14,639 nucleotides of DNA from Gemmatimonadota bacterium (GTDB lineage Bacteria; Gemmatimonadota; Gemmatimonadetes; Gemmatimonadales; GWC2-71-9), in NCBI GenBank assembly GCA_003221075.1, contig QHUF01000192.1, positions 1-14,639 of the forward strand, read 5' to 3'. The position numbers and the translations under genes are program-made. The notes below the pieces were generated by a model. It ran no database searches. It was not told where the DNA came from and worked only from the letters and a program-made list of their open reading frames with translations. Shown here in pieces: positions 6,870-14,029 of the stretch (the first letter of the stretch is position 1; each line of letters starts with the position of its first letter).

Positions 6870-7118
6870 ATGGGGAAGATCTCGGTGCGTTTCTTCGCGC
6901 GATACGCCGAGCTGGCGGGCTGTACGTGGTCGCACGTCAATGTGGACACGCCGACGACGGTCGCCGCCGTGATTGCGCGCGTCCGCGAGGTCTTTCCGGG
7001 AACTCAGGCGATGCCCGCGACGCCATTGGCCGCGTTGAACCAGCGCCAGGTGAAACTCGACGCGCCCGTGACCGAGGGAGACGAAGTGGCGTTGCTTCCG
7101 CCACTCTCGGGCGGCTGA
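6870..7118 (+). CDS. moaD: Molybdopterin synthase small subunit, ubiquitin-like sulfur carrier
   Basis: MoaD carries a C-terminal thiocarboxylate and donates sulfur to precursor Z within molybdopterin synthase. The product is 82 residues, typical for the family, with the ubiquitin-like beta-grasp pattern (ISVRFFARYAELAG at the start, a central helix VAAVIARVREVF) and the essential C-terminal Gly-Gly in PPLSGG. The stop is followed after 2 bp by moaE, which encodes its partner subunit. There is no ribosome binding site; a consensus -10 box immediately upstream suggests translation from a leaderless mRNA. Confidence 0.93.
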   Translation: MGKISVRFFARYAELAGCTWSHVNVDTPTTVAAVIARVREVFPGTQAMPATPLAALNQRQVKLDAPVTEGDEVALLPPLSGG

Positions 7119-7120
7119 TC

Positions 7121-7528
7121 ATGCATCTCACACGCGACCCCCTCGACGTCGGTGACCTCCTGGCCGAAGTTCAAAGCCCGGAACGCGGCGGCACGTGCGT
7201 ATTCCTCGGAACGGTACGGAACGACGCCGGCGTCACGAGCATCGACTATTCGGCGTACGAGTCGATGGCGGTCGAGGAGATCGAGCGCATCCTGGCGGAG
7301 GCGCGCGAGCGTTGGCCCCGATCGCGCGTGATGCTCCAGCACCGTCTCGGTGTGATTCCCGTGGGTGAGGCGAGCATCGCCATCGCGGCGGCGGCTCCGC
7401 ATCGCGATGAAGCCTTCGCGGCCTGCCGCTACGCGATCGAAGAAGTGAAAAAGCGGTTGCCGGTCTGGAAAAAGGAGCTCCGCGGGGACGGCAGCGAGCA
7501 ATGGGTCGAGGCCCATGATCACCGATAA
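7121..7528 (+). CDS. moaE: Molybdopterin synthase catalytic (large) subunit
   Basis: MoaE forms the heterotetramer with MoaD and inserts two sulfurs into cyclic pyranopterin monophosphate to give molybdopterin. The product is 135 residues. Conserved residues are R33 in GTVRN, H94-R95 in APHRDEAF, K110/K111 in EEVKKRLP and the WKKE lysines, followed by WVEA. The loop after VRN is about three residues shorter than the HNxGDS-type loop of E. coli MoaE. The start at 7121 is 2 bp after the moaD stop and gives a family-like N-terminus. The 3' end overlaps moaA by 14 bp, so the three genes are probably translated as a coupled set. Confidence 0.93.
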   Translation: MHLTRDPLDVGDLLAEVQSPERGGTCVFLGTVRNDAGVTSIDYSAYESMAVEEIERILAEARERWPRSRVMLQHRLGVIPVGEASIAIAAAAPHRDEAFAACRYAIEEVKKRLPVWKKELRGDGSEQWVEAHDHR

Positions 7529-8534
7529 ACTCCAGAGGCCGCTCGGCAGCTTGCGAGTCTCCGTTACCGATCGGTGCAATCTCCGGTGCCGCTATTGCAT
7601 GCCCGAGCAGGATTACGTCTGGCTGCCTAAACAGTCGATTCTGACGTTCGAAGAGATCGCCCGCCTGGTGGGCATTTTCACGTCGCTCGGTGTCGAGAAG
7701 GTCCGGCTGACGGGCGGCGAGCCCTTACTGCGGCACGATCTTCCGACGCTCACCGGCATGCTCGCCAGGAACGCCTCGATTCGCGATCTGGCTCTGACCA
7801 CGAATGGTTTGCTGCTCGCCAAACAGGCGGAGGCGCTCCAGCGAGCAGGTCTCGGCCGGGTCACGGTCAGCCTCGACACGTTGCGGCCGGACCGGATGCG
7901 AGAGCTGGCGCGTTCGGACCGGCACGCCGACGTCCTTGCCGGCATCGCCGCAGCCCGAGCCGCCGGGTTGCCCCTGAAGTTCAACAGCGTCGTGATGCGG
8001 GGCGTGAACGAAGACGAGCTGGTGGAGCTAATCGAATTCGCCAAGTCGCAGCAGGCAGAAGTCCGCTTCATCGAGTACATGGATGTCGGCGGCGCCACCG
8101 GATGGTCTCTCGCGCAGGTCGTTTCGCAGCGTGAAATCCTCGAGGTCTTGTCGGCTCGGTATGGTCCCATCACGCCCGTGACCGGAGGGGATCTCAGCGC
8201 CCCGGCAGAGCGCTTCCGGCTGCCGGATGGGCCGACGTTCGGGATTGTCGCGTCCACCACCGCGCCGTTCTGCCGCGCGTGCGACCGCAGCCGGCTCACA
8301 GCAGATGGAACGTGGTTTCTCTGTCTCTACGCGGAGCGGGGCACCGATCTGCGCGAGCCATTGCGGAGCGGCGCCAGCGACACCGAGCTGGCAGATCTGA
8401 TCGCATCGACGTGGCGCGGACGGACTGATCGCGGCGCCGAAGAGCGGCTCGGTGTGGCGCAACGCGCGCCACTGTATCAGGTCGAGGGCCTGCGCGCTGA
8501 TCCGCATCGCGAGATGCATACGCGTGGCGGCTGA
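7515..8534 (+). CDS. moaA: GTP 3',8-cyclase (radical SAM, molybdenum cofactor step 1)
   Basis: Converts GTP to 3',8-cyclo-GTP, the first step of molybdenum cofactor synthesis (normally followed by MoaC, which is not in this window). The product is 339 residues. The N-terminal radical SAM cluster motif CNLRCRYC provides C21, C25 and C28; LTGGEPLLR is the SAM-binding GGE motif. The C-terminal GTP-binding 4Fe-4S cluster ligands are C253, C256 and C270 (CX2CX13C). The C-terminal Gly-Gly, required in MoaA enzymes, is present as RGG. It begins with ATG inside the last codons of moaE (14-bp overlap). All key residues are intact, so it should be active. A short CAAGG/CCTTG hairpin around a T-run lies just after the stop (8536-8551) and may contribute to termination. 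Confidence 0.96.
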   Translation: MITDKLQRPLGSLRVSVTDRCNLRCRYCMPEQDYVWLPKQSILTFEEIARLVGIFTSLGVEKVRLTGGEPLLRHDLPTLTGMLARNASIRDLALTTNGLLLAKQAEALQRAGLGRVTVSLDTLRPDRMRELARSDRHADVLAGIAAARAAGLPLKFNSVVMRGVNEDELVELIEFAKSQQAEVRFIEYMDVGGATGWSLAQVVSQREILEVLSARYGPITPVTGGDLSAPAERFRLPDGPTFGIVASTTAPFCRACDRSRLTADGTWFLCLYAERGTDLREPLRSGASDTELADLIASTWRGRTDRGAEERLGVAQRAPLYQVEGLRADPHREMHTRGG

Positions 8535-8573
8535 CCAAGGGTTTTTCCTTGTGACTTTTGGCGCGCTGGTCTC

Positions 8574-8601
8574 TTGCGGGTGAGGCCGCCTTCCGTAATG
8601 T
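8574..8601 (+). promoter_or_regulatory. Putative promoter for the lipoprotein/M15 gene cluster
   Basis: TTGCGG (8574-8579), a 16-bp spacer and TAATGT (8596-8601). The predicted start site is at or near the GTG at 8608, again suggesting a leaderless transcript. Match to consensus is moderate. Confidence 0.4.
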
Positions 8602-8607
8602 CACGAT

Positions 8608-9243
8608 GTGAAGCTCCGCCACGCTGCTACCTGTTGTTTGATTGTCGTTACCGCCGCCGCGTGCACGCACACCGACGTCGTCGCTCCGACCAAGACCATG
8701 CCGCCCAGTTTTGCCGTCTACGTGCCCCCGCCGGGGGAAGGCGGCGTCGTCTGCACCGGCTATCTCAAGGGGCGCGCGTTCGGCGGACCCGCGGGATACA
8801 TCGACTACGGCTATCTCTGCGAGACGGCGCTCGACATCATCTCCCCACCGCTGCAGGCGGTGTACGAGGACGGTCATACCGGTCCGTATGATCTGACGGT
8901 CGAGTTCTCGCGGCCGGTGGCCCACCTCGTTGTCATGCCCGTTGATATCTGGAACTGCGGCGCGGACCCCGGGTCCATCACCGCGTACGCGCCGTCGGGC
9001 GCGAGTGTGACGCTGCCCTTCACGGCCGACGAATCGGATTGTGGCGTGCTGCACGAGGAGCACAACGTCTACTACTATGGAGACGGGACGCTTCCCCAGT
9101 CGCTCGTCATCCCTGGTCTCGATAGCGTGAGCCGCGTCGTGATCAGGCCCACGAGCGTCATGTCGTGGTTCTCGAGCGTGTTCAGGCTCAAGGACCTAAC
9201 GACGGCGGCTCGTTCACGACCCGCTCCGGCGAAAATAAGCTGA
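8608..9243 (+). CDS. Lipoprotein-type N-terminal fragment of a probable frameshifted secreted protein
   Basis: A 211-residue product starting with GTG. A short basic N-terminus and hydrophobic core end in TAAAC, so C19 is a plausible lipidation site. The remainder is a beta-rich domain with the segments YDLTVEFSRPVAHLVVMP, GSITAYAPSGASVTLPF and VSRVVIRPTS, a pattern seen in extracellular all-beta domains that typically end in a D/N-x-F-x-L strand; here SSVFRLKD. After FRLKD the reading frame becomes arginine/alanine-rich low-information sequence and stops at 9243, while the sensible continuation (QGPNDGGSFTTRSGENKLSL) is in the frame of the next ORF. I regard it as the first half of one gene broken by an indel near 9180-9200. 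No function beyond cell-envelope location can be assigned. Confidence 0.6.
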   Translation: MKLRHAATCCLIVVTAAACTHTDVVAPTKTMPPSFAVYVPPPGEGGVVCTGYLKGRAFGGPAGYIDYGYLCETALDIISPPLQAVYEDGHTGPYDLTVEFSRPVAHLVVMPVDIWNCGADPGSITAYAPSGASVTLPFTADESDCGVLHEEHNVYYYGDGTLPQSLVIPGLDSVSRVVIRPTSVMSWFSSVFRLKDLTTAARSRPAPAKIS

Positions 9244-10013
9244 GCCTCGCGGCCGGCGTGACGCCAGCAACTCTCGCGCCCACGATCCGGTGGGAGATCG
9301 TGGACGATCCAGCCGACGCGGTGGTCACGTTCGAACCCAACGGCGTCACTCCCACGTTTGGGAGCGACGTGGAAGCGTTCGTCCCGACGCAGGATGCGGG
9401 GCGTTGGGCCGCCGTCCCGCACCCCGGAAGCTTGAATCAAAAGTCGCTCGCGCTCCGGGTGACGGCCGCGATCGATGCGTCAGGAACGCTGGTGCGGTCG
9501 GCCCCCGCGATCGTGCGGCAGGATGAAATCGATACGATCCGAGAGGAATACATCGAGCTCGGCGTCGCCCAAGGCGTGCCGGGTCGCGGACAGTTCGGGG
9601 CCTCGGCGACCAACAAGGGCGATTATACGGTGGCCGTGATTAACCCCGGCTTCAATTCACTGTTCGCTGCCCTGCAGATCGCGGTGCAACCGTTGTCGCT
9701 GGTCGTGAATAGCGGTTACCGCAACCCCGTGCACAACGCCTATCACGTGGATAAAGGCAGAGGGTCGGGAGCCGTATTGGACAGTTGGCATCAGTATGGC
9801 TGTGGCAACGACATTCAGACCTTCCCCGTACTGCCTGACTTCCCGACGGCCGCTCAGCTCGCCGCGGCGCAGAGCTATTGGGACGCGGTCGCGGACGAGG
9901 CCCTGTCATTGGGTTTTGAGGTCGAGCCCCGAGACTACGATCCGCAGAAACCGCACTCCTTCAGCGGCGTCGGACACGTTCACATCGAGCTCAGGTGTCC
10001 CCTCGCGCCATGA
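9165..10013 (+). CDS. M15-type (D-Ala-D-Ala carboxypeptidase-like) metallopeptidase domain, probable second half of the frameshifted gene
   Basis: An N-terminal Ig-like beta domain (about residues 15-110; RWEIVDDPADAVVTFEP) is followed by a C-terminal peptidase domain. The latter has VVNSGYRNPVHN, the zinc motif H-x6-D (H209 to D216 in SWHQYGCGND) and GHVHIE (H271, H273, E275), as in M15 peptidases that cleave peptidoglycan stem peptides. It has no signal peptide, although such an enzyme must work in the periplasm or at the surface; the preceding ORF supplies one. The GTG at 9165 overlaps that ORF by 79 bp in another frame, and no ribosome binding site is evident, so this start is nominal; real homology begins around 9186. 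The catalytic residues are intact. It ends in an ATGA overlap with the next gene. Confidence 0.7.
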   Translation: MVLERVQAQGPNDGGSFTTRSGENKLSLAAGVTPATLAPTIRWEIVDDPADAVVTFEPNGVTPTFGSDVEAFVPTQDAGRWAAVPHPGSLNQKSLALRVTAAIDASGTLVRSAPAIVRQDEIDTIREEYIELGVAQGVPGRGQFGASATNKGDYTVAVINPGFNSLFAALQIAVQPLSLVVNSGYRNPVHNAYHVDKGRGSGAVLDSWHQYGCGNDIQTFPVLPDFPTAAQLAAAQSYWDAVADEALSLGFEVEPRDYDPQKPHSFSGVGHVHIELRCPLAP

Positions 10014-10984
10014 CAAGGATCAGCCTGGGTTCTGCGCTTGGTCTTCTACTGGCAGTTCCGGTCGGGGCGTCCGGCCAAAACGTCGATTCCCTGGTCGGCG
10101 TCCTGGCATCTCCGAGTGTGTACGCCCGGGCCCAGGCCGTCGCGCGCCTGAACCTCGTTCCTCTACAGTCTCTTCCGGCCGGTGCGCGGCAAGCGCTGGT
10201 CCAACTCCTGGAGCGAGAAGCCACGGGCCAAGTGTCGTATGGAGAAACGACGGGGGCGGACGACGAGACCTACTCGGAGTACGTGATCGATTTGACACGC
10301 GGCGTGCTCCGCCTGCAGGACGTGTCCGCCGTCCGGGGCATCGCGTTTCTCGGAATCGAGACGAGCCGCGCGGCGCAAGAATTCATCGCCGGTCGAGGGG
10401 CAGCGGCAATCCCGGTCCTGGATGAGGTGTGGACTTCGAAAGAGAGAGCTCGTCCAGCAATCATCACCACGTGGGGCTACACCTTGGCGAGTACGACCAA
10501 CGGCCTCGCCCCGGAAGATCGGGCTGCACTGCTCGGTCGTATCATACAGGCGGTCGCCACATACCCGATCCCGGCAGCGCGCGCCGTACGCACGGCGTCG
10601 CTCTTCACGCTGCTGATTCCGCTGCGCCAGATCTCGGACACGGCAACGGACCCCGCAGTAAAGACCCGATTGATTGCGGCCGCCGCCGAGCTGGCGCCAC
10701 GGATGGCTGCCGCCTCAGCGACGGACGTGCTGGCACAATTGGCTGCGGTAATCGCGGGGATCTGCCGCGGAGCCTCCGGTGCGCACCAGGGAACGTGCGC
10801 GTCGATACAGAGCCTGGTGACCGACGCTCAACGTCACATCGCGGCTGGGAGAACGAACGCCGCTCACAGCGTACTCTCCGCCCTGCAACAGCGCGCCCAG
10901 GCCGCCTTGAGCGATGGGACATTCACCGCACTCGAGGAAACACTCGTCGTCGAGAACGCGAGGCTCGCCGACTCCAAGCTGTGA
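10010..10984 (+). CDS. Secreted helical protein of unknown function
   Basis: A 324-residue product with a clear Sec signal peptide (MTRISLGSALGLLLAVPVGASG, cleavage probable after SG). The mature part is mainly helical. Residues about 25-60 (VDSLVGVLASPSVYARAQAVARL) resemble a HEAT-type helical repeat. The C-terminal stretch SIQSLVTDAQRHIAAGRTNA and what follows have the L-x-x-A-x-x-x-(I/L)-x-x-G-x-x-x-A-A pattern seen in FIMAH-like helical modules; this is similarity by eye only. Two cysteines flank GASGAHQGT and may form a disulfide. The ATG at 10010 overlaps the M15 ORF stop by 4 bp (ATGA), so it is probably translated by coupling and belongs to the same unit. I do not recognise an enzymatic motif. 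Confidence 0.75.
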   Translation: MTRISLGSALGLLLAVPVGASGQNVDSLVGVLASPSVYARAQAVARLNLVPLQSLPAGARQALVQLLEREATGQVSYGETTGADDETYSEYVIDLTRGVLRLQDVSAVRGIAFLGIETSRAAQEFIAGRGAAAIPVLDEVWTSKERARPAIITTWGYTLASTTNGLAPEDRAALLGRIIQAVATYPIPAARAVRTASLFTLLIPLRQISDTATDPAVKTRLIAAAAELAPRMAAASATDVLAQLAAVIAGICRGASGAHQGTCASIQSLVTDAQRHIAAGRTNAAHSVLSALQQRAQAALSDGTFTALEETLVVENARLADSKL

Positions 10985-11013
10985 TTGCCCGCTGCACCCA
11001 GCGTCTCTAAGTT
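10985..11013 (+). promoter_or_regulatory. Putative mdh promoter
   Basis: TTGCCC (10985-10990), a 17-bp spacer and TAAGTT (11008-11013), immediately after the preceding stop codon. Transcription would start around 11020, only a few bases before the mdh ATG at 11024, and no Shine-Dalgarno sequence is present. Moderate consensus match. Confidence 0.4.
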
Positions 11014-11023
11014 TCCCCGCACC

Positions 11024-11953
11024 ATGCTCACCAAGATCACCGTCGTCGGTGCCGGCAATGTCGGCGCCACCACCGCGCAACGTCTCGTCGAAAAACAGCT
11101 CGCCCGCACCGTCGTCCTCGTCGACGTCATCGAAGGCGTCCCGCAGGGCAAAGCGCTCGACCAATACGAGTCGGCGCCTATCGAAGGGTTCGATACCCGC
11201 GTCGTCGGCGCGAATGACTACGGTCCGGCGGCGGGATCGGAGCTGGTGGTCGTCACGGCGGGCATCGCGCGCAAGCCGGGGATGAGCCGCGACGACCTGG
11301 TGCGCACCAACGCCGACATCGTCAAGCAGGTGTCGCAGCAGATCAAACAGCATTGTCCCAAAGCGATCGTCGTGGTTGTCTCGAATCCGCTCGACGTCAT
11401 GTGCTGGGTCACGAAGCAGGTCACCGGCTTCCCGCGCGAGCGCGTGATCGGCATGGCGGGAGTGCTCGACACGGCGCGGTACCGCGCGTTCCTGGCCGAC
11501 GCGCTCGATGTGTCCGTCCGGGACATCCAAGCGATGGTGCTCGGTGGGCACGGCGATACCATGGTTCCGCTCGTCTCCTACACGATCGTGTCCGGGATCC
11601 CGGTCACACAGCTGCTCGACAAAGCGAAGCTCGACAAGATCGTCGATCGCACCCGCAACGGCGGAGCCGAGATCGTCGCGTTCCTGAAGACGGGCTCGGC
11701 CTACTACGCGCCGTCGTCGGCCGTCGTGCAGATGGTCGAGTCGATCGTGCTCGATCAGAAGCGGCTGTTGCCGTGCGCCGCCTGGCTCGAGGGAGAGTAC
11801 GGGCTTTCCGGGATGTACTGCGGCGTGCCGTGCAAGCTCGGGAAGAACGGCCTAGAGAAGATCGTCGAGGTCGAGCTGACGGCGGACGAGAAGGCCGCGC
11901 TGAAAAAGTCGGCCGACGGGGTGAAACAGACGATGGCGGCGGTGACGCTCTAG
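11024..11953 (+). CDS. mdh: Malate dehydrogenase (LDH-like, NAD-dependent)
   Basis: Reversibly oxidises malate to oxaloacetate in the TCA cycle. The product is 309 residues, typical of the lactate dehydrogenase-like MDH family found in many non-proteobacteria. The NAD-binding motif is GAGNVG (residues 9-14), with the acidic ribose-binding D34 in VLVDVIEG. The substrate loop GIARKPGMSRDDL carries R83 and R89, the arginine pair that marks malate over lactate specificity. SNPLDVM, D149 and R152 in GVLDTARYR, and catalytic H176 in GGHGDTMVP complete the active site. The frame opens upstream at 10985, but 11024 gives the family N-terminus MLTKITVVGAGN. The stop overlaps the convergent BTAD gene stop by 4 bp, leaving no room for a terminator between them. 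Confidence 0.97.
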   Translation: MLTKITVVGAGNVGATTAQRLVEKQLARTVVLVDVIEGVPQGKALDQYESAPIEGFDTRVVGANDYGPAAGSELVVVTAGIARKPGMSRDDLVRTNADIVKQVSQQIKQHCPKAIVVVVSNPLDVMCWVTKQVTGFPRERVIGMAGVLDTARYRAFLADALDVSVRDIQAMVLGGHGDTMVPLVSYTIVSGIPVTQLLDKAKLDKIVDRTRNGGAEIVAFLKTGSAYYAPSSAVVQMVESIVLDQKRLLPCAAWLEGEYGLSGMYCGVPCKLGKNGLEKIVEVELTADEKAALKKSADGVKQTMAAVTL

Positions 11954-13854
11954 AGCGTCGTCCGGAATCGCTCCCACTGATCCCTTTGCTCACGAAGGAA
12001 GCCCACGAATCCCGGATTGTGTCGGATGTTGTTCAAGAAAGGGTCACTCGCGAATAACGGATAACAGGGCATGCCGCCGTCGGCCACACGTCGGAGCCAG
12101 TGGACGGCGGAATCAGGCTGGTCGAGCAGCGCATAAGTCAAAGCGATGTGGTACGCCGCGTGATGAAAGTGAATAAATCCCTTCCCGTTCTGAACGGCAG
12201 CCCGGATATCCTGTTCCGCGCGACGAGCATCGCCTGCCAGGGCGAATGCGACAGCGCGCGCACTCGTGACGACGCCACCGCGGTCCTCGGGATGCGCCCG
12301 CAGGTAGCTCTGTATCACTGCGAACGCCGAGTCGCTCCGACCCAAATGGAGCAGCACGATTGCCATCTCGTAATACCAGTATGGCGGGTTGGCCTCAGGG
12401 TCTACCTGGCTGAGGATTCTCAAGGCGTCGTCATAATGCCCCTGATACGCGCGTGCCTCGGCGATGCGTCGCAAGGCGTTGTCCTCGCGGGGCGAGATCG
12501 CGAGCGTCTTCTGAAGCTCGACAATCCCTTCGTCGAGCATGCCGATGTGCAAGTAGATATTCCCCAGATGTTGGTGCGCCCGATCCATGTTCGGGTCGAG
12601 GCGCAAGGCGCGCAGATCCTCCTGGATTGCGCGCTCGTGGAAAAAGTGGTTGGAAGGTCCCCAAAGCAGGCGGGCCTGAGCTTGGTGCGCCTCTGCAAGA
12701 TTCGGGTCGAGCCGAAGCGCTTTTTCAGCGGCCACCTGGGCTCGTTGCAGCGCCGCCGTGTCCGCTGGAGCGAATTCACTCACGCGCAGCGCGTAGGCGC
12801 GCGCGAGCCCGGCCTGAGCCGCGGCAAAGCTCGGGTCCAGCGCGACGATCCGCTCGAACAGCGTGATCGCCAGCGAATCGTTCTCTCGACTCTGACGCTG
12901 GTTCACAAGCATGTTGGCGCGCAGGTACAAATCGTACGCCTCGGCATTGCTGGTGAGTGCGCCCCGAGGATGCGGCCGCTCGTGCCCGCGCCCGATGCTG
13001 AGGCCGATCAGCAACGCCAGCGCAGCAGCTGCCGAGAGGCCCAGACTCAGTCCGCTCCTCCGGCGCTTCACAGGGATATCCGCCAGACGAGGCGGTGAAG
13101 CCGTCTCGGGCCGCGCAGCGGCTGACGCCACCTGCACCCGCGCTCGCACCGCGGCTTCCAAGGCGCGCGTCTCCGCGGCGGGCTGGGTGTCGTATTCCGC
13201 AGCGACCCGTCGGGCGAACGCCTCGTAAACCTCCAAGGCACCCGCGCGATCCCCCTGACGGTCAAGCAATGCCATCAGGCGGCGCACCAGTCCCTCGTCG
13301 CTCACCGCCAGCTCCATCGCCCGGCGCGTCCAGCGCACGGCCGTGGCGAGGTCGTTACGGGTTTCGGCCCGGTCGGCCAGCGCGCGAGCGGCGTCCGCTG
13401 CTGCGCGCTGTAGCCCCGCGCGCGCGTTTTCCAGCCAACGTTCGAACTCGGGCGCATCCGAGATGAAGAAGCCTTCCAGCAGTGCTCCTCGATGCAGCTC
13501 GAGCGCCTCTTCCAGTTGCCCGCCGCGGAGCGCACGCTCGAAGGCGACGACATCGCACGAGAGGTGAGCGAAGTCGAGGCCAATCTCCTCATCGCCCCGG
13601 CTCGCGAGCGCGTCCGCACCCAAGGCGTCGCGGACCACATGCAGTGCCTGACGCAGCGCGGCGCGGGCATGCTCCTGGTCGAGCTCCGGCCAAAAAAGTG
13701 GCAGCAGGCTGTCACGGCGATGGAAGCCCGGTGGTGTCGCGGCAGCGAGATAGGCGCAGAGCGCGAGGCGTCGGGGCTGGCCGAGCAGCGCCCGCACATC
13801 GCGCCCGTCGGCACCTGTGAGGCTCAATCTCCCGAGCAAGCGAAGCTCGATCAT
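11950..13854 (-). CDS. Membrane-anchored BTAD/SARP-type transcriptional regulator with TPR repeats
   Basis: A 634-residue protein. Residues 1-95 form a SARP/OmpR-like winged-helix domain (MIELRLLGRLSLTG, with RRDSLLPLFWPE and ARAALRQALHVVRDAL typical of BTAD regulators). Residues about 98-240 are the helical BTAD domain. A basic stop-transfer KRRR precedes one hydrophobic segment at about 268-288, followed by a long TPR region (AEKALRLDPNLAEAHQAQAR, LRLDPNMDRAHQHLGNIYLH and further repeats). The topology implied is a cytoplasmic DNA-binding part and a periplasmic TPR sensor, comparable in layout to CadC/ToxR one-component regulators but of a different family. GAGG upstream of the ATG supports the start at 13854. 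It is divergent from the substrate-binding lipoprotein gene and may control it; that is inference. Confidence 0.88.
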   Translation of the reverse strand: MIELRLLGRLSLTGADGRDVRALLGQPRRLALCAYLAAATPPGFHRRDSLLPLFWPELDQEHARAALRQALHVVRDALGADALASRGDEEIGLDFAHLSCDVVAFERALRGGQLEEALELHRGALLEGFFISDAPEFERWLENARAGLQRAAADAARALADRAETRNDLATAVRWTRRAMELAVSDEGLVRRLMALLDRQGDRAGALEVYEAFARRVAAEYDTQPAAETRALEAAVRARVQVASAAARPETASPPRLADIPVKRRRSGLSLGLSAAAALALLIGLSIGRGHERPHPRGALTSNAEAYDLYLRANMLVNQRQSRENDSLAITLFERIVALDPSFAAAQAGLARAYALRVSEFAPADTAALQRAQVAAEKALRLDPNLAEAHQAQARLLWGPSNHFFHERAIQEDLRALRLDPNMDRAHQHLGNIYLHIGMLDEGIVELQKTLAISPREDNALRRIAEARAYQGHYDDALRILSQVDPEANPPYWYYEMAIVLLHLGRSDSAFAVIQSYLRAHPEDRGGVVTSARAVAFALAGDARRAEQDIRAAVQNGKGFIHFHHAAYHIALTYALLDQPDSAVHWLRRVADGGMPCYPLFASDPFLNNIRHNPGFVGFLREQRDQWERFRTTL

Positions 13855-13920
13855 GCAGGGCCTCGGCGATGCGCAGCGCAGTCCAGAGGCATGAGCAGGG
13901 TTGGGTCGCCGTTACGGCCG

Positions 13921-13951
13921 GCGTCACGGTCGCATCACAAGGGCGTGACGC
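13921..13951. promoter_or_regulatory. Inverted repeat in the divergent intergenic region
   Basis: The 175-bp gap between the BTAD gene and the lipoprotein gene contains 8-bp arms GCGTCACG (13921-13928) and CGTGACGC (13944-13951) separated by 15 bp, a plausible operator for a dimeric regulator. Weak rightward promoter elements (TTTACA at 13958 and TAGCCC at 13981) lie nearby. Function is unproven. Confidence 0.35.
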
Positions 13952-14017
13952 GACTCCTTTACACTGGCTCTAGCCAAACCTAGCCCCGCTGCAGGGGCAC
14001 GGCAATTCACAGCTCAC

Positions 14018-14025
14018 AGGAGAGG
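14018..14025 (+). promoter_or_regulatory. Strong ribosome binding site of the substrate-binding lipoprotein gene
   Basis: AGGAGAGG lies 4 bp before the ATG at 14030 and fixes the start of a gene whose stop is outside the window. It contrasts with moaD and mdh, which have none. Confidence 0.75.
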
Positions 14026-14029
14026 CGCG

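Noticed and set aside
12100..13098. 332-codon plus-strand ORF within the BTAD gene
   Set aside because: Antisense shadow of a gene with clear winged-helix, BTAD, TM and TPR segments.
13983..13998. GCCCC/GGGGC hairpin before the substrate-binding lipoprotein gene as a riboswitch
   Set aside because: Only a 5-bp stem in a short leader; no recognisable aptamer structure.
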